Assembly: GCF_021432085.1 (NCBI RefSeq)
Contig: NZ_CP090366.1
Location: forward strand, 3,410,001-3,474,000
Origin: Stutzerimonas kunmingensis
GTDB lineage: Bacteria > Pseudomonadota > Gammaproteobacteria > Pseudomonadales > Pseudomonadaceae
Direction of reading: 5' to 3'
DNA: 64,000 bases
Part shown: positions 46,367 to 56,846 of the stretch, piece by piece
Numbering within the stretch: position 1 is the first letter of the stretch
Layout of the letters: each line of letters opens with the position of its first letter
The notes under the pieces: model-generated
Told to the model about the DNA's origin: nothing
Seen by the model: the letters and a program-made list of their open reading frames with translations, nothing else
Database searches by the model: none
Position numbers and translations under genes: made by a program

Positions 46367-47464
46367 CTAATGCTTGTGGCCGGTGTCCAGCTTGCGCTCC
46401 AGGCGCATCGAATAGCGGGACATGCCGAAACAGAACATCCAGTACACCAGCGCGGCGAACACGTAACCCTCGGTGGACATGCCTAGCCAGGCCGGATCCG
46501 CAGTGGCGCGCTTGATGCTGTTGAGGAAGTCGAACAGGCCGATGATGATCACCAGGCTGGTGTCCTTGAACAGGGCAATGAAGGTGTTGACGATGCCTGG
46601 GATTACCAGCTTCAGCGCCTGCGGCAGGATCACCAGCAGCGTGCTGCGCCAGTACCCCAGGCCCATGGCCGCCGCCGCCTCGTACTGCCCCTTGGGGATC
46701 GCCTGCAGACCGCCACGTACCACCTCGGCGATGTAGGCGGCCTCGAAGAACACCACCATCAGCATTGCCCGCAGCAGCTTGTCGAGGCTCATGCCTTCGG
46801 GCAGGAACAGCGGCAGCATCACCGAGGACATGAACAGCACGGTGATCAACGGCACGCCGCGCCAGAACTCGATGAAGGTCACGCAGAGCACGCGAATAGC
46901 CGGCATGTCCGAGCGCCGTCCCAATGCCAGCAGAATGCCCAGCGGCAAAGCACCGGCAATGCCCACGGCAGCGATCACTACGGTCAGCATGAGCCCGCCC
47001 CACTGACTGGTAGGCACCGTCTGCAGGCCGAGAAAGCCACCATGCAGCAGCCAGTAGGCTAGCAGCGGGTAAACCAGCAGATAGCCCAACCCGTAGCGCA
47101 ACTTGTGTGGCATCTGCCGCAGGAACAGCGGCGCCGCACCGATGATCGCCAGCCAGGCTGCCGCATCGACTCGCCAGCGCAGCTCCGTCGGATAGAAGCC
47201 GTACATGAACTGGCCGAACCGGGTCTGAATGAACACCCAGCAGGCGCCTTCGCGGCTGCAGTCGGCGCGGGTTTCACCGGTCCAGTCGGCCTTGAAGATG
47301 GCCCATTCGAGTACCGGCGGCACAATCAGCCAGAGCAGGTATAGCCCTACCAGCGTCAGCAGGGTATTGATCCAGCTGGAAAACAGATTGGCCCGTAGCC
47401 AGCCGAGCGCACCGATGCTGATCGTCGGTGGCGGCAGGTCGGGCTTGAAGGTATGGATGGTCAT
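46367..47464 (-). CDS. aapM: general L-amino-acid ABC transporter permease AapM
   Basis: This 365-residue membrane protein has a long N-terminal part with helices and a periplasmic loop, and a C-terminal HisM/GlnP-like permease domain with the EAA loop (EVVRGGLQAIPKGQYEAAAAMGLGYWRSTLLVILPQAL). The size is typical for AapM and larger than GlnP-type permeases. Starts 4 bp after the aapQ stop. Confidence 0.95.
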   Translation of the reverse strand: MTIHTFKPDLPPPTISIGALGWLRANLFSSWINTLLTLVGLYLLWLIVPPVLEWAIFKADWTGETRADCSREGACWVFIQTRFGQFMYGFYPTELRWRVDAAAWLAIIGAAPLFLRQMPHKLRYGLGYLLVYPLLAYWLLHGGFLGLQTVPTSQWGGLMLTVVIAAVGIAGALPLGILLALGRRSDMPAIRVLCVTFIEFWRGVPLITVLFMSSVMLPLFLPEGMSLDKLLRAMLMVVFFEAAYIAEVVRGGLQAIPKGQYEAAAAMGLGYWRSTLLVILPQALKLVIPGIVNTFIALFKDTSLVIIIGLFDFLNSIKRATADPAWLGMSTEGYVFAALVYWMFCFGMSRYSMRLERKLDTGHKH

Positions 47465-47468
47465 GCGC

Positions 47469-48653
47469 TCACCGCTCGATCAGCGCAATGCGCTTGTTGT
47501 ACCAGTTCATCAGCAGCGAGATGCTGATGCTGATGGCCAGATAGACACTCATGGTGATGGCCATGGTTTCGATGGCCTGCCCGGTCTGATTGAGCACCGT
47601 GCCGGCGAATAGCGACACCATGTCCGGATAACCGATAGCAGCAGCGAGCGACGAGTTCTTTGCCAGGTTCAGGTATTGGCTGGTCAGCGGCGGCACGATC
47701 ACCCGCAACGCTTGCGGCACGATCACCAGCCGCAATACCTGGCCTGGGCGCAACCCAAGCGAAGCGGCGGCTTCGGTCTGGCCATAGCTGACCGACTGAA
47801 TGCCTGAACGCACGGTTTCGCCGATGAACGCCGCGGTATACACCGACAACGCCACCACGATCGAAACCAGCTCCGGGATCACCACCCAACCACCGCGAAT
47901 GTTGAAGCGCTGCAACTCCGGCACTTCCCAAGTGAAAGGTACGCCTGCAATGAAGGTCATCAGCCACGGGATCGCCAGAAACAACCCAAGGCTGGTCCAG
48001 AACACCGGAAACATCTGCCCGGTGGCATGCCGACGCGCCCGAGCCCAGCGATTGAGCAAGACCACGGCCACCAGCGCCACGAGCAACGCCAGCCAGAATG
48101 CCCAGAAGCCATCGGCGGCGCTGGGTGCCGGCATCTGCACGCCACGGTTGTTGACGAACACCGCATCCCATAGGCTCAGGCTGTTGCGCGGCCCAGGCAA
48201 CGGGCTGATCACAGCGAAGTAGACGAAGAAGATCAGCAGCAACGGCGGGATATTGCGGAATATCTCGATGTAGAGCGTCGCCAATTGACGGATCAGCCAG
48301 TTGCTCGAGAGGCGTCCCACACCGAGGATGAACCCCATCACCGTTGCGAGAAATATCCCGATGACGCTGACCAACAGCGTATTGAGCAGCCCGACCCAGA
48401 AGACGCGACCGTAAGTGTCGCTCTCGCTGTAGTCGATCAGGTGCTGGGATATGCCGAAGCCGGCGGCGTTCTCGAGGAAACCGAAGCCGGAGGTAATGCC
48501 GCGATGGGCAAGGTTGGTCTGGGTATTGTGAAAAAGGTACCAGCCGAATGCTACGACGGTGATTACAGCCAGAATCTGAAACAGCCAGGCGCGTGCCCGA
48601 GGGTCGGTCAATAGCGACCCGCCAGCCGGCCTAGGATTGTCGATGGTTCGCAT
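47469..48653 (-). CDS. aapQ: general L-amino-acid ABC transporter permease AapQ
   Basis: This 394-residue membrane protein has about eight helices and an EAA loop (ETVRSGIQSVSYGQTEAAASLGLRPGQVLRLVIVPQAL). The long N-terminal extension separates AapQ/BztB types from short permeases. Pairs with AapM to form the channel. Confidence 0.95.
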   Translation of the reverse strand: MRTIDNPRPAGGSLLTDPRARAWLFQILAVITVVAFGWYLFHNTQTNLAHRGITSGFGFLENAAGFGISQHLIDYSESDTYGRVFWVGLLNTLLVSVIGIFLATVMGFILGVGRLSSNWLIRQLATLYIEIFRNIPPLLLIFFVYFAVISPLPGPRNSLSLWDAVFVNNRGVQMPAPSAADGFWAFWLALLVALVAVVLLNRWARARRHATGQMFPVFWTSLGLFLAIPWLMTFIAGVPFTWEVPELQRFNIRGGWVVIPELVSIVVALSVYTAAFIGETVRSGIQSVSYGQTEAAASLGLRPGQVLRLVIVPQALRVIVPPLTSQYLNLAKNSSLAAAIGYPDMVSLFAGTVLNQTGQAIETMAITMSVYLAISISISLLMNWYNKRIALIER

Positions 48654-48672
48654 CGAATGTCCTCATACCGCA

Positions 48673-48740
48673 CCGCCGGCGCGTTGTGCGCGCCGGCGGC
48701 ACTTCTCCCTTTGGAAAACGGGGCCGGTGTAGCCGGCCCC
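48673..48740. repeat. two hairpins in the aapJ-aapQ gap
   Basis: Hairpin 1 pairs CCGCCGGCGCG (48673-48683) with 48689-48699 around TTGTG. Hairpin 2 pairs GGGGCCGG (48720-48727) with 48733-48740 around TGTAG and lies 6 bp past the aapJ stop. Such hairpins after a binding-protein gene usually stabilise its mRNA and limit read-through, giving more binding protein than permease. Confidence 0.8.
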
Positions 48741-48746
48741 GCTTGG

Positions 48747-49775
48747 TCAACGTACCGGCGGGGCGTACTGCACGCCGCCGTTGTTCCACAGGGCATTGAG
48801 GCCACGTTCGATCTTCAGCTCGCTGCCGGCGCCGACGTTTCGATCGAAGATCTCGCCATAGTTACCGACCTGCTTGACGATCTGCACCGCCCAGTCCTTC
48901 GGCAGCTTCAGATCCTTGCCATATTCCCCCTCCACACCCAGCAGGCGGGCGACGTCAGGGTTCTTGGTGCTCTTGGCCTTTTCTTCGACGTTTGCCGAAG
49001 TGATGCCCAATTCCTCGGCGTTGAGCATGGCGAACAAGGTCCAACGCACGATATCGAACCATTCCTCATCGCCTTGGCGGACCGCCGGGCCGAGGGGCTC
49101 CTTGGATATCACTTCGGGTAGCACTACGTAGTCATCAGGCTTTGCCAGCTTGATGCGCTGGGCGTAGAGCTGCGACTGGTCGGAAGTGAGCACGTCGCAG
49201 CGGCCCGACTCCAGTGACTTGGCGCTTTCATCCGAGGTGTCGTATGTGATGGGGGTGTACTTCAGGTTGTTGGCGCGGAAATAATCGGAGAGATTGAGTT
49301 CGGTAGTCGTGCCTGCCTGAATGCAGACAGTCGCGCCATCCAGCTCCTTGGCACTTTTGACACCCAGCTCCTTGTTCACCAGAAAGCCTTGACCGTCGTA
49401 ATAGGTCACGCCGGTGAAATTCAGGCCCATCGCCGCATCACGCGAGCTGGTCCAGGTGGTGTTGCGCGACAGCATGTCCACTTCACCGGATTGCAGCGCG
49501 GTGAAGCGCTCCTTGGCGGTCAACGGACTGTACTTGACCTTGCTGGCGTCACCGAACACGGCGGCGGCCACCGCGCGACAGACATCCACGTCGATCCCCA
49601 GGTATTGCCCCTTTGCATCGGCGTAGGAAAAGCCCGGAAGGCCATCACTGATACCGCACTGCACGAATCCTTTCTTCTGCACTGCATCGAGGGTCGCCCC
49701 CGCTTGCGCCAGCCCGCTGATTCCCAGCAGTGACGCTGCACCCAGCGCAGCCAGTGTGGATTTCACCCTAATCAT
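48747..49775 (-). CDS. aapJ: general L-amino-acid-binding periplasmic protein
   Basis: This 342-residue substrate-binding protein has a signal peptide (STLAALGAASLLGISGLAQA) and an SBP_bac_3 domain starting VQKKGFVQCGISDGLPGFSYADAKGQYLGIDVDVCRAVAAAV. The length fits AapJ/BztA rather than the shorter GlnH. It binds a broad range of L-amino acids in the periplasm. GGAGG lies before the ATG. First gene of the operon. Confidence 0.96.
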   Translation of the reverse strand: MIRVKSTLAALGAASLLGISGLAQAGATLDAVQKKGFVQCGISDGLPGFSYADAKGQYLGIDVDVCRAVAAAVFGDASKVKYSPLTAKERFTALQSGEVDMLSRNTTWTSSRDAAMGLNFTGVTYYDGQGFLVNKELGVKSAKELDGATVCIQAGTTTELNLSDYFRANNLKYTPITYDTSDESAKSLESGRCDVLTSDQSQLYAQRIKLAKPDDYVVLPEVISKEPLGPAVRQGDEEWFDIVRWTLFAMLNAEELGITSANVEEKAKSTKNPDVARLLGVEGEYGKDLKLPKDWAVQIVKQVGNYGEIFDRNVGAGSELKIERGLNALWNNGGVQYAPPVR

Positions 49776-50787
<1,012 letters not shown>

Positions 50788-51073
50788 GCACCAGCTCCGG
50801 TTGCCTATTCATCAAAGGAAGGATGAGCGGTGCGCTTGACCGTCCGCCACCTGGCAGGCTCAAGCGCGGTCGGCATCCTGCCACGCTTGAACCTGGCATC
50901 AGACACAGCCATGCCCCAAGGCCCTGACCAGGCCCGCGCGGTATCACACAACAGTACGTCAGGCGCGAGTGCGCCCGCTGGAAGCCAAGCCTTCCCGTGC
51001 GCGAGGCTTCGCCATGCATGCGTCTTGCATTACACTGGCGCGCGACACTTTCCTAATAAATGACGAGAAGACC

Positions 51074-52501
51074 GTGCTCAAAGCACTCAAGAAAATCTTT
51101 GGCAAGGCACCGGATGTACGGGCCAGCGCAGCCGATGACGTGCTCGCCGCCGACCACGAGGGCCAACACAGCGCCCCTCAGCAAGCAACGACGCCTGATT
51201 CTCAACCCAAGTCGCAGACCGCTGAGCGCGCCGCCGAAAAGCCGCGCCGTCAACGCAGCAGCAAGCCGCCAAAACCCGCCGCTCCGGCGTGGAAGCTGGA
51301 GGACTTCGAGGTCGAAGCGGCCGAAGGCAAGACCCGCTTCCACGACTTCAAGCTCGCACCCGAGCTGATGCACGCAATTCATGACCTGGGTTTTCCGTAC
51401 TGCACGCCGATCCAGGCCCAGGTGCTCGGCTATACCCTCGCCGGCAGAGACGCCATTGGCCGCGCCCAGACCGGCACCGGCAAGACGGCTGCGTTTCTCA
51501 TCTCCACCATCACACAGCTGCTCGACACTCCACCGCCGCGGGACCGCTATATGGGCGAACCGCGCGCACTGATCATCGCGCCGACCCGTGAACTCGTGGT
51601 GCAGATCGCCAATGACGCGCTGGACCTGACCAAATACACCAACCTGAACGTGATGAGCTTCGTCGGCGGCATGGACTTCGACAAGCAGCTCAAGCTGCTG
51701 GAATCGAAATTCTGCGACATCCTGGTTGCCACACCCGGGCGCCTGCTGGATTTCAACCAGCGCGGCGAGGTGCATCTGGACATGGTCGAGGTGATGGTGC
51801 TGGATGAAGCCGATCGCATGCTCGACATGGGCTTCATTCCGCAGGTCCGCCAGATCATCCGGCAGACGCCGCCCAAGAGCGAACGCCAGACCCTGCTGTT
51901 CTCAGCCACGTTCACCGATGACGTGATGAACCTGGCGCAGCAGTGGACGACCAACCCCGCCGTGGTCGAGATCGAGCCGGAAAACGTCGCCAGCGACACC
52001 GTCGAGCAACACGTATTCGCCGTGGCTGGCAGCGACAAGTACAAGCTGCTGTACAACCTGATCACCCAGAATGACTGGACGCGGGTGATGGTCTTCGCCA
52101 ACCGCAAGGATGAAGTGCGGCGCATCGAGGAACGCCTGACCCGGGACGGCATCAGCGCCGCGCAGATGTCCGGCGACGTGCCGCAGCACAAGCGCATCCG
52201 CACGCTGGAAGGTTTCCGCGAGGGCAAGATTCGGGTACTGGTGGCGACCGATGTCGCCGGTCGAGGCATCCATGTCGACGGCATCAGCCACGTGATCAAC
52301 TTTACGCTGCCGGAAGATCCGGATGACTACGTGCACCGCATCGGCCGCACCGGCCGTGCCGGCACCAGCGGCACGTCGATCAGCTTCGCCGGCGAGGACG
52401 ACTCCTTCGCCCTGCCGCCGATCGAAGCGCTGATTGGCCGCAAGATTCAGTGCGAAATGCCGCCGGCGGAACTGCTCGCCCCGGTCCCTCATTCGCGCTG
52501 A
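51074..52501 (+). CDS. rhlB: DEAD-box ATP-dependent RNA helicase RhlB
   Basis: This 475-residue helicase has an N-terminal charged, basic extension (residues 1-80) and the helicase core: [17 protein letters not shown] (Q motif), [29 protein letters not shown], and [10 protein letters not shown] near the end. It acts in mRNA turnover, with the degradosome in E. coli. GTG 51074 is chosen because LKALKKIFG is the usual start. A GC hairpin at 52511-52528 lies just past the stop. Confidence 0.92.
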   Translation: MLKALKKIFGKAPDVRASAADDVLAADHEGQHSAPQQATTPDSQPKSQTAERAAEKPRRQRSSKPPKPAAPAWKLEDFEVEAAEGKTRFHDFKLAPELMHAIHDLGFPYCTPIQAQVLGYTLAGRDAIGRAQTGTGKTAAFLISTITQLLDTPPPRDRYMGEPRALIIAPTRELVVQIANDALDLTKYTNLNVMSFVGGMDFDKQLKLLESKFCDILVATPGRLLDFNQRGEVHLDMVEVMVLDEADRMLDMGFIPQVRQIIRQTPPKSERQTLLFSATFTDDVMNLAQQWTTNPAVVEIEPENVASDTVEQHVFAVAGSDKYKLLYNLITQNDWTRVMVFANRKDEVRRIEERLTRDGISAAQMSGDVPQHKRIRTLEGFREGKIRVLVATDVAGRGIHVDGISHVINFTLPEDPDDYVHRIGRTGRAGTSGTSISFAGEDDSFALPPIEALIGRKIQCEMPPAELLAPVPHSR

Positions 52502-52510
52502 GCCTATTGG

Positions 52511-52528
52511 GCGCGGCATTCGCCGCGC
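52511..52528. terminator. hairpin downstream of rhlB
   Basis: GCGCGGC, loop ATTC, GCCGCGC, 9 bp after the stop, without a clear T-tract. Confidence 0.5.
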
Positions 52529-52631
52529 TCCTGCGACCGTCACTCGCCTCCTCCATCAATGACCTGAATCAGGCCTCAACAGAGGTCAAGCGGCTAGAGT
52601 GGTAGCTAGATCGGAAATCGAGGAGACATCG

Positions 52632-52796
52632 ATGGACAGCATGCACTGGCTACTGTCGCTAATCGTCACCGGCTTCATCCTGCTCTGCGTAGGTTTCAAC
52701 TACCGGGACCGGGACTGGGGCGTGGGCCTTCTTGGCCTGGGCGTGCTCACCATGTTCTCGACGCTGGCCTTCAAGATGTACATCACCTTCTATTGA
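52632..52796 (+). CDS. 54-residue membrane protein, unknown function
   Basis: The protein starts MDSMHWLLSLIVTGFILLCVGF and has two predicted membrane helices split by a short charged turn (NYRDRDWG), the second being VGLLGLGVLTMFSTLAF. GAGGAGA lies 6 bp before the ATG, which is good support for translation. No family recognised. It is convergent with moaE, with 4 bp between the stops. Confidence 0.65.
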   Translation: MDSMHWLLSLIVTGFILLCVGFNYRDRDWGVGLLGLGVLTMFSTLAFKMYITFY

Positions 52797-52800
52797 CGGC

Positions 52801-53259
52801 TCAGTCGTTCTCGCTCCAACGCTCAGCCGCGACCTGATCACTCGCGCGGCCCTCCACCCAGCGTGGCCCGGACGGCGTGGTTTCCTTCTTCCAGAACGGC
52901 GCCCGCGTCTTCAGGTAGTCCATCACAAAGCGACAGGCGTCGAAGGCAGCGTCGCGATGGGCGCTCGCCGCGCCGACGAAGACGATCGGCTCACCTGGCT
53001 CCAGGGGCCCGACGCGATGCAGCACGTCGAGCCGCAATAATGGCCAGCGCTGCTCCGCCTCGATAATGATTTTCTCCAGTGCCTTTTCGGTCATCCCCGG
53101 CGCATGTTCGAGGAACATTCCGGCGACATCCTGCCCATCATTGAAATCCCTTACGTAACCGACGAACCCGGCGACCGCGCCAATCCCCAGGTTGGCCGCA
53201 TGCAGCGCATTGAGTTCGGCCCCCGGATCGAACGCTGCCGTCTGTACACGAACCGCCAT
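52801..53259 (-). CDS. moaE: molybdopterin synthase catalytic subunit
   Basis: This 152-residue protein uses the MoaD thiocarboxylate to insert sulfur into cPMP and form molybdopterin. MoaE signatures: VAGFVGYVRDFNDG, LEHAPGMTEKALEKI and the catalytic Lys region TRAPFWKKE near the C-terminus. It starts 2 bp after the moaD stop. Molybdenum enzymes in the genome need this pathway; none is visible in the window. Confidence 0.96.
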   Translation of the reverse strand: MAVRVQTAAFDPGAELNALHAANLGIGAVAGFVGYVRDFNDGQDVAGMFLEHAPGMTEKALEKIIIEAEQRWPLLRLDVLHRVGPLEPGEPIVFVGAASAHRDAAFDACRFVMDYLKTRAPFWKKETTPSGPRWVEGRASDQVAAERWSEND

Positions 53260-53261
53260 GC

Positions 53262-53510
53262 TCAGCCTCCGGTCACGGTGGGAAAGAAAGCGACTTCATC
53301 GTCATCGGTGATCGGCTCATCGAGACCACAGAGCTCCTGATTACGGGCACACATCAGGTTCTGCTCGGCAAGCACCTCCCAGACACCGCCCCGCGCAAGC
53401 AGCTGCTGGCGCACGTCATCCACGTTGGCGAGCGAAGCATCCCACTGCAGGCGCTCGCCATCAGTGCCCAGGGTTTCGCGATAACGGGCAAAGAACTGGA
53501 CGGTAATCAT
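53262..53510 (-). CDS. moaD: molybdopterin synthase sulfur carrier subunit
   Basis: This 82-residue beta-grasp protein starts [15 protein letters not shown] and ends in the essential Gly-Gly (FFPTVTGG), which is adenylated and thiocarboxylated. Its ATG overlaps the moaC stop by 4 bp. Confidence 0.96.
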   Translation of the reverse strand: MITVQFFARYRETLGTDGERLQWDASLANVDDVRQQLLARGGVWEVLAEQNLMCARNQELCGLDEPITDDDEVAFFPTVTGG

Positions 53511-53977
53511 GCCGGCACCTGCCAGTGACCGCTCTTGCCGCCGAGTTTTTCCAGCAGGCGCACGCCTTCGATGACCATGCCGCGATCCACGGCCTTGCAC
53601 ATGTCGTAGATGGTCAGCGCAGCGACGCTGGCAGCGGTCAACGCTTCCATCTCGACACCTGTCTGCCCGGCCAGCTTGCAGGCAGCGCGAATCAGTACGC
53701 AGTCTTCACCATCCGCCTGCAGCTCGACCTTGATGCTGGTGAGCAGCAGCGGATGACACAGCGGAATCAGTTCGTAGGTCTTCTTTGCCGCCTGGATGCC
53801 GGCGATGCGCGCCACGGCGAAGACATCGCCCTTGGGATGACCACCCTGCTGGATCATTTGCAGGGTCTGCGGCAGCATGCGCACGCGGGCCTCGGCCACG
53901 GCTTCACGCGCGGTCACGGCCTTGTCGGTGACGTCGACCATGCTGGCCCGGCCTTGGGAATCGAGATGGGTGAGCAT
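53507..53977 (-). CDS. moaC: cyclic pyranopterin monophosphate synthase
   Basis: This 156-residue enzyme acts after MoaA to form cPMP. Signatures: [32 protein letters not shown] and [24 protein letters not shown]. First gene of a moaC-moaD-moaE operon; moaA and moaB are not here. Confidence 0.97.
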   Translation of the reverse strand: MLTHLDSQGRASMVDVTDKAVTAREAVAEARVRMLPQTLQMIQQGGHPKGDVFAVARIAGIQAAKKTYELIPLCHPLLLTSIKVELQADGEDCVLIRAACKLAGQTGVEMEALTAASVAALTIYDMCKAVDRGMVIEGVRLLEKLGGKSGHWQVPA

Positions 53978-54077
53978 TCGGCGCTCCTGATCGGAAAATC
54001 ACGAGTCTACCGCAGCCGCCGGCGATGAACCCGCCCCCGTAAGAGGTACTACCGGGCCATCGCCGCACGCGTCTCGG

Positions 54078-55466
54078 CTACATGTGCGCTTCGGCGTACT
54101 CGGCCAGCACCGAACGCGGCACGCCCTGCAAGGTGATGTGCACACCGTGGGAGAAATCCTTGAAGCGCTCGGTCAGGTAAGTAAGCCCCGAACTGGTCGC
54201 GGACAGATAAGGCGTGTCGATCTGCGCCAGATTGCCCAGACAGACCACCTTCGAGCCGTTGCCCGCGCGGGTGATGATGGTCTTCATCTGATGCGGCGTG
54301 AGGTTCTGGCATTCGTCGATCAGGATCAGGCTCTGCTGGAAGCTGCGACCGCGGATGTAGTTCAGCGATTTAAACTGCAGCGGCACCTTTTGCAGGATGT
54401 AGTCGATGCTGCCGTGGGTGTTCTCGTCCTCCATGTGCAGCGCTTCGAGGTTATCGGTGATTGCACCCAGCCACGGCTCCATCTTCTCGGCCTCGGTGCC
54501 GGGCAGAAAGCCGATGTCCTCGTCCAGCCCCTGTACGCTGCGGGTGGCGATGATGCGCCGGTAGCGCTTGCTGACCACGGTCTGCTCGATGGCCGCAGCC
54601 AGCGCGAGGATGGTCTTGCCCGAACCGGCGGCACCGGACAGGTTGACCAGATGGATATCCGGGTCGAGCAAGGCGAACAGCGCCAATGCCTGATGGATGT
54701 CCCGCGGGCGCAGGCCCCAGGCCTCCTGATGCAGCAGCGGCTCCTGATGCAGGTCGAGCAGCAGCAGCTCATCGGCCTTGATGCCCTTGATCCAGCCGAC
54801 AAAGCCCTGTTCGTCGATGATGAACTCGTTGATGTGTACCGCGGGAAGGTTGTCGGTCAGCTGCACGCGGTGCCAGGTGCGCCCATGCCCCTGATGGGTC
54901 TCGACCTTGCTCACGCGATCCCAGAACGAGCCGCTGACGCTGTGATAGCCGGGGGAAAGCTGGCCGACGTCATCGACCAGCTGATCGGTATGGTAATCCT
55001 CCGCCGCTACGCCACAGGCACGCGCCTTCAGGCGCATGTTGATGTCCTTGGTCACCAGCACCACAGGCAAGCCTGGACGCCGTCTGCTCAGCTCGACCAC
55101 CTGATTGATGATCTTGTTGTCGTTCAGATCCTCCGGCAACGCGCTGGACTCGCCACGCTTGCTCATGAGGATCGAAAGACTGCCGGAAGGCCCGCCCTTG
55201 CCGCGCTGGATCGGCACGCCGAGCTCGACCTCTTCCGGCGTGGCGTCACCGAGCAGCTTGTCGATCAAGCGGATTGCCTGACGACACTCGGCTGCGACGC
55301 TGTGCTTGCCAGCCTTGAGCTGGTCGAGTTCCTCCAGCACGGTCATCGGGATGGCGACCTGATGTTCCTGGAAGTTCAGCAAAGCGTTGGGATCGTGGAT
55401 CAGTACATTCGTGTCGAGGACGTAGAGCGTGGGCTGGGTCGCGCGAGGTCTGCCGTAGTCATCCAT
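54078..55466 (-). CDS. PhoH-family PIN-domain ATPase
   Basis: This 462-residue protein has an N-terminal PIN nuclease domain (LYVLDTNVLIHDPNALLNF; acidic residues kept, TKDINMRLKA later) and a C-terminal PhoH ATPase domain with P-loop LSGAAGSGKTILALAAA, Walker B LILIDECQNLT and TRAGNGSKVVCLGNLAQID. PhoH2-type proteins are RNA helicase/RNase enzymes. Start MDDYGRPRA at 55466 has GAAGGTGAT upstream. Monocistronic. Confidence 0.9.
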   Translation of the reverse strand: MDDYGRPRATQPTLYVLDTNVLIHDPNALLNFQEHQVAIPMTVLEELDQLKAGKHSVAAECRQAIRLIDKLLGDATPEEVELGVPIQRGKGGPSGSLSILMSKRGESSALPEDLNDNKIINQVVELSRRRPGLPVVLVTKDINMRLKARACGVAAEDYHTDQLVDDVGQLSPGYHSVSGSFWDRVSKVETHQGHGRTWHRVQLTDNLPAVHINEFIIDEQGFVGWIKGIKADELLLLDLHQEPLLHQEAWGLRPRDIHQALALFALLDPDIHLVNLSGAAGSGKTILALAAAIEQTVVSKRYRRIIATRSVQGLDEDIGFLPGTEAEKMEPWLGAITDNLEALHMEDENTHGSIDYILQKVPLQFKSLNYIRGRSFQQSLILIDECQNLTPHQMKTIITRAGNGSKVVCLGNLAQIDTPYLSATSSGLTYLTERFKDFSHGVHITLQGVPRSVLAEYAEAHM

Positions 55467-55725
55467 ACCGATCACCTTCTTCTGGGGCCAGAAACGAAGA
55501 GCCAAAAGCGCTTCGCTGCACAGTAACCGCCATGCGATTCAGGTGAGCGGACGAGGGTAGCCGGTGGATTCGGGGCTGCCCAGGAGCCGCCACCTGTGTC
55601 GCAGGGTTCGGCGGTCTGAATTCGGTAATACCGTAAAAGTTATGACAGACAAAAGACTTTTCCGTTGAACTCGGCTTTTTTTCACGAATCGACCAAACGG
55701 CCTTGGCGCGCGTATTTCAGCCGCG

Positions 55726-56712
55726 CTATTGTCGATGATCAAGGTGCGCGCTTTCGTCGCAGCGATTCACTTCCACGGTGATGTGCACCAGCTGTGGGAA
55801 GCCCTGCAACGCAGCCTTGTAGTGGTCGGCGGTGTGCGCCTGATGCGTCACCAGGCTCAGGATGCAGCTGTATTGCGACCGCCCTACCCGCCACAGATGC
55901 AGATCGGCGACCTCGGTATCCGGCACCTCCTGCAGCGCTTCCCGAACCCTGTGCACCAGCGGATCATCCATCTCCCGATCGAGCAGCACCTTGGCGGTAT
56001 CGCGCAACAGGCCGCGCGCCCATACAAGGATCACCAGCGCGCCGACGATACCCATCACCGGGTCCAGCCAGCTCCAGCCGAAGAACTTGCCGCCCAGCAG
56101 CGCGATGATCGCAGCCACCGACGTCAGCGCATCGGTCAGCACATGGATGAAGGCGGCGTGCCGATTCAGGTCCTTGCCACCCGAAGCGTGTTCATGCTCA
56201 TGCGCATGCTCGTCGTGACCGTGACCGTGACCGTGACCGTGACCGTGACCGTGGTCATGCTGATCCCGCAGCAACCAGGCGGACAGCAGATTCACCAGCA
56301 AGCCGATCACGGCGACCATCAAAGCTGCATCGAAACCGATCGCGACCGGCGACCAGAGCCGCGACAGCGATTCGCCGATCATGAACAGCGCCACGACGAC
56401 CAGCAGCAAGGCGCTGGTGAAACCGGCCAGCACCTCGATCTTCCAGGTTCCGAACGCGAAACGCTGGTCCGCCGCGTAGCGCCGAGCCAGCAGATACGCC
56501 AACGCCGCCAGGCCGATGGCTACCATGTGCGAGGCCATATGCCAGCCGTCCGCCAGCAACGCCATGGAGTTGAACCAGTAACCGGCGATGATCTCCACCA
56601 ACATGGTCAAGCCGGTCAGAATGACCACCGCCCAGGTCTGACGCTCGGAGTTGCGCTCCAGCGGACGGTAGTCGTGAGGTGGTTGCCATTGCGCATGATT
56701 GCAGCCAGACAT
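55726..56712 (-). CDS. cation diffusion facilitator (DmeF-like) metal efflux protein
   Basis: This 328-residue inner membrane CDF antiporter has six helices. The metal-site residues lie in NSMALLADGWHMASHM (helix 2) and AAFIHVLTDALTSVAAI (helix 5). A His-rich cytoplasmic loop between helices 4 and 5 has Gly-His repeats and HDEHAHEHEH. The C-terminal CDF domain contains VADLHLWRVG. The DmeF type exports Co2+/Ni2+ or Zn2+. ATG 56712 has AAGGAG upstream. No dmeR-like regulator is adjacent. Confidence 0.93.
   Translation of the reverse strand: MSGCNHAQWQPPHDYRPLERNSERQTWAVVILTGLTMLVEIIAGYWFNSMALLADGWHMASHMVAIGLAALAYLLARRYAADQRFAFGTWKIEVLAGFTSALLLVVVALFMIGESLSRLWSPVAIGFDAALMVAVIGLLVNLLSAWLLRDQHDHGHGHGHGHGHGHDEHAHEHEHASGGKDLNRHAAFIHVLTDALTSVAAIIALLGGKFFGWSWLDPVMGIVGALVILVWARGLLRDTAKVLLDREMDDPLVHRVREALQEVPDTEVADLHLWRVGRSQYSCILSLVTHQAHTADHYKAALQGFPQLVHITVEVNRCDESAHLDHRQ
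56215..56250. repeat. hexanucleotide repeat (GTGACC)x6 inside the CDF gene
   Basis: Six perfect GTGACC units on the plus strand encode a (Gly-His)n tract on the minus strand. As the unit is six bases, copy-number changes alter loop length without frameshift. Confidence 0.95.
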
Positions 56713-56846
56713 ACGAACTCCTTGATTGACGCCTTCCAGCTTGTGCCTTGCCACGCGGGGAAGGTCAACCGTTGCCTATGGCCGCCATAGCTGGAGCCGC
56801 TCCGCTCGTACCCCTACAATCGCGCCATCAGACAGGAGACCCGTAC

